This document shows, in pieces, positions 46,270-57,728 of a stretch of 64,000 nucleotides of DNA; within the stretch, counting starts at the first letter, position 1, and each line of letters opens with the position of its first letter. The stretch spans positions 1,745,001 through 1,809,000 of the forward strand of contig JAJFZO010000742.1 in NCBI GenBank assembly GCA_021397835.1. The letters run 5' to 3'. The stretch comes from Moringa oleifera. Taxonomy: Eukaryota; Streptophyta; Magnoliopsida; Brassicales; Moringaceae. The notes under the pieces were generated by a model. The model did not search any database, was not told the DNA's origin, and saw only the letters and a list, made by a program, of their open reading frames with translations. The translations under genes were made by a program, and so were the position numbers.

Positions 46270-47185
46270 TTATTTGAGAAATTCGACGCTCTTAAAACGC
46301 CTCGACCACGTCGCTTTAACAGCACTGCGCCAAGTCGTACCCTCAAAGCAAACGGACTTCAGGACCAGGTTCTCTCCCTGTCTCTTCATTTCTACTTTGT
46401 TAAGGTTCTGATTCTTTAAGCTTCTTGATCGGCGAAGTTATATGATCTTCTGAATTTTCTGAATATTTGATTAGATCTGTTGCTGTCCATCTCCAGTTTC
46501 CCTTCTCTTTATAAGTTTGCCAATTTTTTTGGCTGTTTCTTTAATTGTTGCGTTTTTTTTTGGGAAGATAGAGGTGAAGAAGATTAGATTTGAGAGGAAA
46601 ACTGGGAAAGAAAATCCATGTGGTTAAGTTGTCGAGTGAGGCGCAGTTTTCAGTAATTGAAGATTTTAACTTCTTGTTTCTTGGCTATCTTTCCTTGATG
46701 TGTATTGGCTTGCAATTTGACGAGCTTAGCGTTAGGATTTAGTTCTCTGGAAGGTGCAGTTATTTTGCTTCCTATGTGCTTCTTGGATATTTAGCTTTGT
46801 GGAGTTGTTTTAAGATCAGATATCTATGCATAGTTATATGCATGTCTGAGTTTGTTAATTGTACTTCCTGGCGGCTTACTTTGACCTTTCTTATTGTTGT
46901 ATGAATCTTAATGGTATAAGTTTGTGTTTTCTTTTAAGATCTTCTCTTTTGATTCTCTCATGACTGAGCTAAAATTGAGTAATTTCATTTGATTATGCCT
47001 TTAGTAAAATATACTTTCTAAATAGCTTCTTAGTTATCTATAAGCGGCCGATGAAGCACACTCGGAATTTGTTGGGTCATGCATATTTTGTAATTTATAG
47101 ATTTTTAATTTTGTAGGTTAGTGTTGGGTTGAGGAGGTGGTTGACTTTCCTTGTGGGCTGTTACGTGCTTTGAACTCTAATTAAG
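46270..47185 (+). promoter_or_regulatory. Promoter region and 5' leader of VAMP727
   Basis: At about 46270 the sequence changes from very AT-rich to a GC-richer stretch (46285-46370) followed by CT-rich leader sequence, typical of a plant promoter and transcription start. The roughly 800 bases to the ATG have intron-like T-rich composition, and an acceptor-like TTTTGTAG lies at about 47110-47117. The gene therefore probably has a 5' UTR intron. The exact start and donor are not resolved. Confidence 0.45.
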
Positions 47186-50100
47186 ATGAGTCAGCAAGGT
47201 TTAATATACAGCTTTGTCGCAAAAGGAACTGTTGTCTTAGCAGAACACACATCATATTCAGGGAACTTTAGTACCATTGCTGTTCAGTGCTTACAGAAGC
47301 TACCTTCAAACAGCAGCAAGTACACATATTCATGTGATGGGCACACGTTTAACTTCCTCATTGACAATGGATTTGGTTTGTTTCTGTTTTTCTGCTGTTA
47401 GTGTAAATTTATCTTTTGATAAAAAGATGTGTGGTTGATGATGTCTGTGTAATGTGCAGTTTTTCTTGTCGTTGCGGATGAATCTGTTGGCAGGGGTGTG
47501 CCTTTTGTTTTCCTTGAACGAGTGAAGGATGATTTTAAACAGCGTTATGGTGCAAGTATAAAAAATGATGGTCCACACCCACTTGCCGACGATGATGATG
47601 ATGATTTATTTGAAGACCGATTTAGTATTGCATACAATCTTGACAGAGAATTTGGGTGTGTATGGTTGAGTACTTCATGATTATTTGTGTCATTTATCAC
47701 CGTATTGTTATAGACTGTCATTTTGTGCTTTCTGTTTAATAGACCCAGGCTAAAGGAGCACATGCAGTATTGTATGAACCATCCGGAAGAAATAAGTAAG
47801 CTATCCAAATTGAAGGCTCAAATAACCGAAGTCAAGGGGATTATGATGGACAACATTGAGAAGGTACGTACTTCTCTTGAAATATTGCCTTTGTAGTACT
47901 TGTTTTCGCGTAAGAAGTCAAATGCCTCTGTATGTGCTGCATTTAGTTAACATGAGTGCTCCAGACCCTGCATACACACCTTGCTGTTCAATGTTTCTGA
48001 ACCAGATGAACTTCTTGTTTGAATGTTGATGCGTATGAAAATCAAAAATATCAATTTAAAGATTGAACAAAGCATTAAATAGTTAACTGAAGACTCTTTT
48101 AGTGATAGTTTAATTAGTAAAAATCTGTTTACAACCTTCATAGTTTCTAACTATTATTAAGCCACGGTTAACATTAAAGTATTAGAGGGAACTGTTGGCC
48201 TTTAGAATCCATAGCTTGTGTTTGGAAGCACATGAGAACCTTCCCATGTTCTCTGCGATAATGCCAGGATAGAGGTTACCAACATGTTCTACTTGTTTCG
48301 CCCCCTGGGAATATCTTTGGATCTGTAATATTGTGTTGCTTCTGAGCAAATAAATTTTCTATGGTGTTTCTCATGCAGTATGGAATTTCATGATAATTTA
48401 AGTATGCTTGTAAAAAGATTTTCTTCTTAGTACTGAAGATGACACACAGACAGATAAAATAGTTTATAAAATGTATTAAAAAATGCTTAACAGTGTGAAG
48501 ACCAACCAAACTGGCAGTATATAAGAGTAAACACTTGGGAACAAAAACAAAAAGGTAATTAAAAGAGAAGAGGAAAACAAAAAGAAATAGGAATTTTAGG
48601 CTGCAAGTTCTGAACACCAAGACCAGAGGATGATGTAGTATTTGCATTATGAAAGTTGGACGTTAAAATCCATGTGAATGATGTCCTTAGCTAGCTATCT
48701 TAATGCCAAGTGAGAAAGATTCCAAACCTTGCAGAAGCCATTTTCTTGGTGTCAAAGATGTAATAAAAGATTACTTGATCTTTGCTTCCCTTAGGGGTGC
48801 TTCAAATATGCACACCAGTCGTTTCTGCACTGTGCTGGTGAAAGTACTAATGGACAAAATCTTGTTCTTTCTTCCTTAACCTTTGTTCCCTCCGTTGTTG
48901 TGTTACATCATTGATATAGTGAAGGTTCTATGTAGGTTCTCGGTTCTTGCATGATCACTTGGGGAGAAGCATGCATTTTTTGGATGATCAACATTAGACT
49001 TTCTTTACATTTAGGAAATCAAGATTCAGAAGGTGAACAATATAAATATCTTGAGAGAATGAGTTGGTTGTCTAAAATATACAGGGCACCGTTGCTACTT
49101 ACATGTTAGGATTTTCAAATGTGTGCATGGATTTCTTCTCCCACCAGTGTTGGTGAGAGCAATTTTGGATAAAGTCTAGGGCTTTCTTTCTTACAATTGG
49201 TCATTTAGGTGTGTATTACATCAGTGTTGTATTGGAGTTAAGGTTCATGTTTGTTCCCTTTATAGTTTTCAATTTGTTGGATGGTCGGTAGTAGAGAAGT
49301 ATGGGTTTCTTGGATGATCAATAGTGGATTTCTTTTCACTCTATCAGATTTTTTTTTTTTTTTTTTTTTTTAAATCTGGAACAACATATGTATTTGCATA
49401 TTTTTTACATAGCCTCAGTGGGGTGCAACCCGTTACAAGTTTGTTAGCCTCTAGAGGTTAGGATGTCTGTGAAATTTACAAATTTACAAAAGATGAATTC
49501 AATGTCCACAATTTCAAAGGACATGAGCGATAATCCATATATACTTCAACCACCGTATCGATCCCCTCAAAGCCCCTCATGTGTCTTTCATGCCATGTTA
49601 TCCATTTTAAGAGGGTGTGATTGCTCATGTAAATAGCGATTTTTTGGTGTCTGTATTAAATTATTTGTCAAAGAGTGGTCAGCAGACATTTGTTTATCAC
49701 GCTCGACTAACTTGCTTTGTTGGAAGATGGTGGTCATGTATGAAGAGTTTAGAGGATTCTACATTCGCTACTGAGAATACATACAAAAAATGCTTAGTCA
49801 ACGGTCATAAGGAAAGATTTGAGAATAATTTTGGTGAAACTTTTGGTTAAAATAGGCTGGAAACCCCGCTGAAGCAGTTTTTTCTCATCTTATGAGTTGG
49901 GCATGGAGGGAACTACCAAAGTGCTTAAAGGAGATGGACAGTGAGTGCTACTTTTTTTTTTTGGGCAAGATGGCAGGGTTCTTATGTTCATATTGGGATG
50001 GTAAATATTGCAGCCATGCTCTTTTAAGCTTCTGTTTCCTATATTTTTCTATTTGTTTTGGTGAAAGAAATCCTTCGATGCTTTTTTTTTTAAAAAAAAT

Positions 50101-52205
50101 TTAATTTCCATTGTTTCAATTGTTGCTGGTGCTGAATGAGCAGATGTGGGGACAATGGAAGCTTTTTTAGTGAAATTTTATTCGTGTTAGAAGGTGAGGA
50201 GTGATTCTAGTTAGATATGGTCTCTAGGACTAGATCTGGATGCTGGATGGTGAAATGAGTGAGGGCATAAATTTAAAGTCAGCCTGTGTGCATATGAGGT
50301 TGACTTGGAATCTTTTGGAACTATAACAGTGAATGCAAGCCTCTCCAGTGAAGTTCTTGTTTATGCGCGATCACAGGGTGACCAATGCAACAAAGTTGAA
50401 GACTTGAAGTTATGGAAACATTGTTTTGTGTTAAGGCTAGAACAATTTGGACCTTCTTCAGCTAACCTTTTGTAGTAACCAAGGGCTTCTTCCTCCGAAA
50501 TGAGGATCCAAAGTACTTTCTAGACATAAGGTTTTTCCTTTCCAATTTTTAATCAAGGCAACTGACTTATTGTTCTGTTTTGGTTCATAAGTTGGCTATT
50601 CAGTGAGGCTTTTATTTATGGGTCTTAGTTTGTGATCTTTGTGAAGAGTGGACTGATTTGCTTGCCCAGTGTCTGCTTGTTCACCAAGTTTACGCGACTG
50701 ATTGATTCATTTATTGAGATTTTAAGATGAATGAAGTATTTCCAGCTTCTTGGGGTGCATTGGTGATGCCATGGTTTTTATCTTGTGGTGTGCTTAATTA
50801 GGGTCCTGGTCTGAGGCTAGGTCTTTTACCACCTGTTGTTTATTATTCTCTTTACTTCCGTCTGAACCTTTTTTCAATAATTGATATATGATATTTACAT
50901 TTTGTTATGAATTTTGAATAAAAACTTCATAGCACTTTAGGTATCTCGTATGGTTCAGTTACTGTTTCGACATTCATATATGCTTGAAGAATATTTTAGA
51001 AAGAATGTCTTCTTAGTTGTTAATAAGTTAGTAACTCTTGTAATCAAATCAGTGTTCATAATTCTTGATTTATTAATTACTAATGTTCTCTGTACTTCCA
51101 TTTTCATGTGATGCCAGTGTTTACCAACTGAATGGATAATTGAGTAATTGCGAATGCCATGCATTGACTTTGTTAATATTGTACTGTTTGAGCCCCTGGC
51201 CAGCTTAAACATACCCTTACTGAAAAATGGTGCAACCAACTGTTGTGCCATAATGCAGCTTCTCTACCAGTCTGTACTGGTTCTTCTGGCTGTCCTGGCC
51301 CATCTGTGGTGTTTCAGTCATAATCTATCATTTTCTGTGGTGCTAATTTGCTTAGAATCTGCAAAATATATGGAGACAATGGACACTGGTAACTTGGTGA
51401 GTGATCTCTCTGTTGACCTCAATCTATGGCTTCTAAGTGGCCTATAAAGGATGGAGATGATGACTCAAAGGAAAACTAATTTATCTGGTGGGGGTTGAGA
51501 GAGAGAGATACATAAAATATGAAGGAATACAATAGAGAACAACCAAGCTTTGCTTTATAGTATATGTGAAGCAATGGAATGGCTAGGTGATGCTGACAAT
51601 TAAAGCCATTCAATGATCTGTTTTCCTTCTTGGTTTCCTTTTTAGATCTCTGACTCCCTTGTTGACATTACCTATTCATTTGGAATTAAAAGAAATTGCT
51701 AGGATTCTAAGAGAGTCGTGTAATAAGAGATTGTGGCGCTCTCATAATTTTATTTTATTTTTTTAAAGGGAGAATGCGGTTCTTATTCATTTTATAGAGT
51801 GTCAACACCTTAAATGGTTTTGCATTTTTTTTCCATAATGCTTCTTTGAGAAGCAGCAACTTTGCAATTATCTATACATATTATCTTTTCCTGGATGCAG
51901 GTTTTGGATCGTGGGGAGAGGATTGAACTTTTGGTGGACAAAACAGAAAACCTACAGTTTCAGGTACATGCTATATCCCCATTTGGCATCAGGTCAGGGA
52001 GGAGTTTGGAGAGACTTCATTGCTTAGGCTCTTATGGGTATGCTGTTTTTTTTGAATTTAGGCTGACAGCTTTCAGAGGCAAGGTAGGCAGCTACGACGA
52101 AAGATGTGGCTGCAGAATCTTCAATTCAAACTGATGGTGGGAGGAGGGATCCTCGGTTTAATCATCATAGTATGGCTCATTGCTTGTGGAGGTTTCAAAT
52201 GTTAA
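47186..52205 (+). CDS. VAMP727: Vesicle-associated membrane protein 727 (longin R-SNARE), 237 aa, 5 coding exons
   Basis: Coding exons are 47186-47375, 47460-47655, 47743-47863, 51901-51963 and 52062-52205. Splice sites are GT-AG and phases fit, giving 237 codons plus TAA. Residues 1-~128 form the longin domain ([20 protein letters not shown]...). It is interrupted at about residues 105-125 by an acidic insert, six Asp in a row at 107-112 followed by [17 protein letters not shown]. This insert distinguishes seed-plant VAMP727 from the other VAMP72 proteins. Residues ~150-205 are the R-SNARE coiled coil ([20 protein letters not shown]) with the zero-layer arginine at R173 in LDRG. Residues ~215-232 are the C-terminal membrane anchor, followed by GGFKC. 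In Arabidopsis this protein pairs with SYP22, VTI11 and SYP51 for endosome-to-vacuole fusion in protein storage and endosomal sorting. Intron 3 is unusually long (about 4.0 kb). Confidence 0.97.
48780..49360. repeat. Degenerate ~315-bp tandem duplication in VAMP727 intron 3
   Basis: The stretch 48783-49030 recurs, diverged, at about 49110-49350. Shared landmarks in the same order include caccag near the start, an AAAATCTTG / AAAGTCTAGGGC block before CTTTCTT, GTTACATCA / ATTACATCAGTGTTG, and TTGGATGATCAA near the end. A long poly-T run (about 49350-49371) follows the second copy, suggesting an inserted retroelement tail on the minus strand. No coding domain was recognised. Confidence 0.5.
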
Positions 52206-53100
52206 TGACCATGTAACATGCTGGTTAGTTGCTTCTGTTTTTTGAATCTTTTCTGTACAAAGGAGTATCTATCCATTCATGTATAAGGAAAGAGACAGGT
52301 CATGATAGAACTGCACTACTTGGTGGTATTGTTACTATAATCTCGTAACGAAGATGATAGCCTAGCTGGTGCTTTTATGTTGATATAAAAGGAATTCCAT
52401 GGCAAGTACTATTTTATTTATGTAATCCTGATTCTTTTGTTTTCTATGGTTCCTTCAGGCTGTGGAAATGGCTGAAAAGCAAATACCGATCTACTTTGCT
52501 TACGATATTAACTAATTTCTATGTTTTTATGTACTCTTTGGTGCTCGCAAGGGGTCTTACTTAGACTGCTTTACGCCTGCTTAGAATAGGTCAGTGAACT
52601 GTCTCACAAAGAAGACTTGGCACCCACAACTTGAGATTTTTTTAATAGCTGCTCGTTTGCAATTGCTTTGTTTTCTGGTCTGAGCTTCCTTTTTGGTTGC
52701 ATCTGCAAAGGATGCATAGAATCTCTTATATTGAAAATATTAGTTTTCATTTACAAATCACTTTTTTGGATCATCATATATAATCTAATATACATAGATA
52801 AGAAAATATTGACAATTTCTTTAGGTTGGCTCAAGGAGGGAAGTGTGAGCAAAAATTTTGCTTTAGATTTCTTTCTTGTTTCCCACTCGTCCATTGATTA
52901 ACACTGCATTTGTATTCTGTCACTTTTTGCTCATATTGTAGGTGACATCTCATGCATTCAGCCAATAAGGAGGGTTCCAGGGCTGGTTCTTGTTGAGATT
53001 TACCCTCAATGTTTCATTAATGAAAATGGCAAATTGGTTGGGTGTTCTATGCACAAAATCTTTGTATTTTTGCAAGACGCAATAAAATTGTATTATTTGG
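52206..53100 (+). other. 3' UTR and downstream region of VAMP727
   Basis: Moderate composition for several hundred bases after the stop is consistent with a 3' UTR. AATAAA occurs only at about 53080, which seems distant for the main signal, so the polyadenylation site remains unassigned. No further gene was seen. Confidence 0.4.
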
Positions 53101-53596
53101 TCTGTCTTTTTTTTTGTTTGTTAATTATATATATATATATATAATAAGTCAAATAGTTATATTATATAAACTCTTGCCTAAATTATTTCAAATAGAAATA
53201 GAAATACAAATTCAGTATCATATTTTAAAACAAATAAATTTTGTGTTAAAAATATATAAATGAAATTTTGATTATTTAAATAGATAAATAAGAAAGAATG
53301 GAAAGTAAATAAGACAGAAAAACAAATATTTTCATAAATGGGAAGAAATTGATGAGGCATCTGTCCTGGATTTCTAACAGTTAGATATGTTTTAGTGTCA
53401 TTGTCTTAATGTTTGGTATATGCTATAACTGACCTGAACTGTTAGTTAGGCTCTTTCAATTTTTAATATTTAATAACTTGTTGGAATTCATTAGGCACTT
53501 TAACATGTGAAGATAATATCATTTCTATGGCACAGATTTTTTAGATTTTATAATCTTACATAACGATATTCATACATGGTGAATTTATAAAAATTA

Positions 53597-54120
53597 GAAT
53601 AAATATTACTAAAAATTTTATAAAATATGTTTTTTTAATTTTTATCTTAAATTTTAAAATATATTCAATTAAATTTTATTTAATAAAAAATAATCAAATT
53701 AAATATTATCAAAAAAATTTAAAATTAATGAGTATTTAAATTAAAGATCTTGTATTATATATTTTGATTTAAATTTTTTTATAAACATCCAAAAATATTT
53801 AAGTTGCCATTATAAAATATTTCAGAGTTTTTGGAAAACTAAAAATATTTTAAAATTTTTATTAAATATTTTTAAATTTTATAATAACTATTTTGTAAAT
53901 AAAAAAATATTTCAAATTAAAAGATCGATTCAAAATAATGTGTAAATTTTATTTGTATAATTTTTTTAAATATTTTAATAACAAATTTACTTAATTTTGT
54001 TACAGTAATTTAAATTAAAGTCTAATTTAATTATTTTTTATTAATTTAATGTTTATTTGAATATATTTTAAAAATCAAGATAAAAATTTTTAAAAAAGTG
54101 GTTTTAAATGACATTTACTT
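53597..54120 (-). mobile_element. MITE family 1, copy D (inverted orientation)
   Basis: The right end GTGGTTTTAAATGACATTTACTT is an outer terminus of this family. Internal landmarks appear as reverse complements of copy A, for example AAATATTTAAGTTGCCATTATAAAATATTTCA. The left end GAATAAATATTACT is more decayed. No clean target duplication was found. Confidence 0.65.
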
Positions 54121-54409
54121 CAAAAGTTAATATAATTTGAAAATAATAATTTCAAAAATATAAATAATAAATATTAAAAATCATGAATTATATTTGTTTT
54201 CATTTACATCATAAAGTATCATCAAATTAATGGTACATATAATATTTTAATTTGATTAAATTTAAATATTATATTAATTTTTTAATTGAGCTATTCAAAT
54301 TGGGATAAGTTGCAATGCATTTCGATTAGAAAATTTTAATTTAGTTTAATTTATATAATGATGTTAATTTTTTTAGAAGAGTTATTCAAATTAAAGATTT
54401 ACTAAAAAT

Positions 54410-55030
54410 TTTGTATAAATGGTTTAAAAAAATCAAGTTGCAATAATAAAAATTTTTAAGCATCAAAAATATATTTTAAAAAATTTTATATTGTTAAAAA
54501 TTAAAATTTTATAAAACTAATTTGTAAATAAAAATTATTTAAAATTAGCATTAAATAAAATGTTTCATTTATTTTTTAAAAAATTAATAATAAAAATATT
54601 TTAATTTTTATAATCATTAAAAATTAAAATTTAATTTAAATTAAATTTAAAAAAAGTATACCTCTAATCATTGTATGTGGATTTTAATTTAGAAACAGAT
54701 TAGTACAGAGTTTTTTTTGTCTTTTGATATTTACTCTAAATAAAAAGTTTTCATATATATTGATAGTCACCAATGTATATAAAAATAATTTAAAATTAAA
54801 AAATAAAATAAAACATTTGATTTATTTTTAAATAATTTAAATAATAAAAATATTGTTTTTTATAATTATTAAAATTAAAATTTAATTTAGTTTAAATTAA
54901 AAAAACTAAATATACTTCTAATCGTTTTGTTGGGATTTTAATTTTGGAAACATATAAGTAGAGAGTTCTTTCTCTTTTGGTATTTACCCTAAATAGAAAG
55001 TTTTTATATGCATTGATAGTCACCATTTTA
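54410..55030. repeat. AT-rich tandem duplication, 253-bp period, with MITE-like ends
   Basis: The sequence 54655-54772 (TATACCTCTAATCATTGTAT ... TTGATAGTCACCA) recurs at about 54908-55025 with a constant 253-bp offset. Each copy ends with a TTTTGATATTTACTCTAAA / TTTTGGTATTTACCCTAAA segment resembling a family 1 MITE terminus. It may be a duplicated MITE end. It encodes nothing. Confidence 0.7.
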
Positions 55031-55199
55031 TTTATTTATAATCCATTAGATTCATTTGATGAGGGTAATAAAATTATTTTCAGATGTAATTTATTTTTAT
55101 TAAAAAACATTAAATTGAGAATCCATTATATTATTTCAATAATTGGTAATTACAGATTTGTTAAGAAAATATATTATAAATACGTTTCTGTATTAGCTT

Positions 55200-55924
55200 G
55201 GCCGGTGAAGGAAATGGAGGCAGGATTAACGGGGTTTAGAAACGAGTCAAGTCCGTTGACCACACTACTGTTGCGATGACGTAGACAACTCTAACGGGCA
55301 GGGAGCGTACCGAAGCATCATTTTGTGCTCGATAATGGCTGCCCCAACAAACTCTCCTTCTCCGCCTCCTTTTCCACCCCTTCCTGTAGAAATAAATACG
55401 CATACCATGTGGGTATTCATGACTATTCACCACCAGAACTGAAGCACTCCGCAGCTCCTTCTCCGACCCAGAGATCTACTGCCATTAGAGGCTGTGTGTC
55501 TCTATTGCACACAACTTCTTTTTGGTACTCTCTCTTTTTGTTTTTGGGTTTGTTGAATAAACTATTGTATTGAAACTTTTTGTTGTCGTTGTTGTAGAGT
55601 TCCTCCTAACTAACGCATAATCTACTCTGCTACTCATTTTGCCTCTGTGGATTTATTCCTTTCTCCATCTTAAGGTGTTCCTTGTTCCTTTTCTCTGCTT
55701 TCTTGAAACTCACTCTTGCTCTTTCTCTGTCGGGTGCTTTGGCTCGAGCCCACCAAGAAAGGTAGAAGGAAGAACCGAAAATTGGTCTTCGTCTCTGCCC
55801 TTGGCTCTGCTAATCCCATTTTCTCATCCTCTAACTCCAAGTTCCTCTGGGTAATCAATTTCTTTTTTTTAAAAAAAAATTTTATTTTGCAGTTTGATGC
55901 TATATTTTGCTTTGTTGTTAGATA
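55200..55924 (+). promoter_or_regulatory. Promoter and 5' leader of the HHE-domain gene
   Basis: Composition changes abruptly from AT-rich to mixed near 55200. The stretch 55330-55850 is CT-rich, as in plant leaders. A probable 5' UTR intron runs from GTAATCAATTTC (about 55851) to TTTTGCAG (about 55892). A short upstream reading frame (55335-55439, MAAPTNSPSPPPFPPLPVEI..., 34 codons) would lie in the leader if transcription starts before it. Confidence 0.45.
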
Positions 55925-57728
55925 ATGGGGAATTGTCTTGGTGGTCCGAAGAAGTCAACGGCCGAGATCGCGCCGTACGATTGCATTAAACGCCCAGCTG
56001 CAGCGGCCGTTTTCACAGCCTCCGCCGCCACCTCCGCCGCAGCAGCCACAGTCGCGACAGTCGCCGCTACCACCGCCGCGTCTACCGTTCGGTTGCATGG
56101 CTCCCCGACCAGCTTAGTCACTTCCTACGTCCGCATCGCTCTCCTCTACAAGGGCGTTACCCTCCGCATCGTCCCGTCCGAAACGGCGCCCGACGGCGGC
56201 GTCATAAAACCGACCCTTCAAATCGGATCCGAAACCGTTACGGGCTCCCGCGAAATTCTGCTTCGTTTTATCGAGGACAGGTTCCCGGACCCGCCATTGA
56301 TGATGGTGAAATTCAATCTGGAGGGGTTTGATGAAGGGACGCCGCACATTATGGTGCTGACATGGCTGCAGCACAGGAGCATGATACGGCACCTGGAGAG
56401 AATGGTGAGGTGGGCAGATGATCTGGTGTCACGTGGAGGGAGGAAAGCCGTTGATCCGGCAATGGGGAGCCCAAAGATGGAGCTCAGGAAGTTCGGGAAG
56501 AGCTACTCGCAATTGCTGGAGATGATGCTTGAGCACGCTCAGATGGAGGAGAGGGTCCTTTTCCCTGTCCTTGAAATGGCTGATAGAGGTAAGTTTTACT
56601 GTATTATAATTCTCCCCGGCGCAGCGAATCAAACTTCAATTTAGGCATTTTTTCTTTAAATTTAACAAACTTTGACTTTGCTTGATTTAATAAATCAGTT
56701 TGTAAATATATTTTAGAGATTAGAAATCTGTATTGAATGGGATGTGGCTTTTCTTTTACTTTTCTGAATTTTGTTTGGTACTACTATTCATGTGTTATTA
56801 GTAGAGAAACCGGTTAAAGTAGATGAAAGTCATTGAACAGGTGAGTTAAAGCACAGGCGTTACCTACCTGTTAGCATTGCAGTTACTGCTTTCATTTCAG
56901 TTTGATATGATTGAATATTGGCGTTGCCATTCATGATGTGCAGCTGTAATAGTTTAAGACTAAGATTTCATTTTCCTGGAAAGTTTTAGAGTTAATGCTT
57001 GCTTGTTTGGAGCAGCTTGTGAAGTACCCAATTGAAATTATTGTTTCTTGAATAAAGATAACGTAAAAGCTAAGCAGCTATGACGGGTAAGGAGTCTCAA
57101 ACAGGACCTACCTATCATGACTATTGAAATAATTGGCATTAGCTTTGATGATGCAGGGGTATGTAAAGCTGCAAATGAGGAACATGCAAGGGAGCTACCT
57201 ATCATGAATGGCATCAAGGAAGATATTAAATCTCTTGGAGTTTTGGACTCTGGGAGCCCCAACTTCCGAGAGGCTCTCTCCAACATTCCTGCACGACTCA
57301 AATCACTGCAGGTGTAAGCTCAGTACCATTCATATTGTGCATGCATTATACCTGTAAGAAAATACAGACATTTGCATAGATTGGTTGAGTTTTGTCCTAC
57401 TGCTCTGCAGTTAAATATTCACCATTGCAATTGTCATTGTCTTACTGTTGTGGGTCCAGATGGGTTTATTTGTCTGATATGTTAACAGGAGCATTGTAAA
57501 GAGCACTTTGAGGAGGAGGAAAGAGACCTGCTGCCCCTTATGGAGGCAACGGAGCTGAGCAGAGAACAGCAGGAGAGGCTAGCAGATCAATGTTTTGATG
57601 TGATGAAAGGGACTCACTCACATTTGTTTAATTTTTTCCTTGAAGGTCTTGTGCCCAAGGAAGCTATGCAGTACTTGGACTTGATCATGAAATTAGGTGA
57701 CCAAGAACACGTTCCATGCTTCACATAA
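55925..57728 (+). CDS. Hemerythrin (HHE)-domain protein with thioredoxin/GST-like N-terminal domain, 352 aa
   Basis: Exons are 55925-56588, 57157-57311 and 57489-57728, with GT-AG splice sites and matching phases. The N-terminus MGNC is a good N-myristoylation site (Gly2) with a possible palmitoylated Cys4, so the protein is probably membrane-anchored. An Ala/Thr-rich low-complexity stretch (residues ~25-53) follows, then a thioredoxin-fold, GST-N-like region (VRLHGSPTSLVTSYVRIALL ... PTLQIGSETVTGSREILLRF). Residues ~140-330 form the helical hemerythrin-like domain, with candidate metal ligands in HAQMEERVLFPVLE (H204, E208, E209), EEHARE (H231), HCKEHFEEEE (H275, H279, E283) and THSH (H316, H318). 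HHE domains bind di-iron or, in some plant proteins, sense oxygen or iron. The role of this subfamily is not established. The leading alternative is that the N-terminal fold is only structural, because no catalytic cysteine is seen. Confidence 0.92.

Noticed and set aside
49617..49850. Open frame in VAMP727 intron 3 (77 residues)
   Set aside because: No domain match was recognised. It lies within a long intron with retroelement-like runs and has no supporting splice structure.
55918..56632. Minus-strand open frames over exon 1 of the HHE-domain gene
   Set aside because: The GC-rich coding exon produces antisense open frames without motifs; the sense frame has the domain evidence and proper splice sites.
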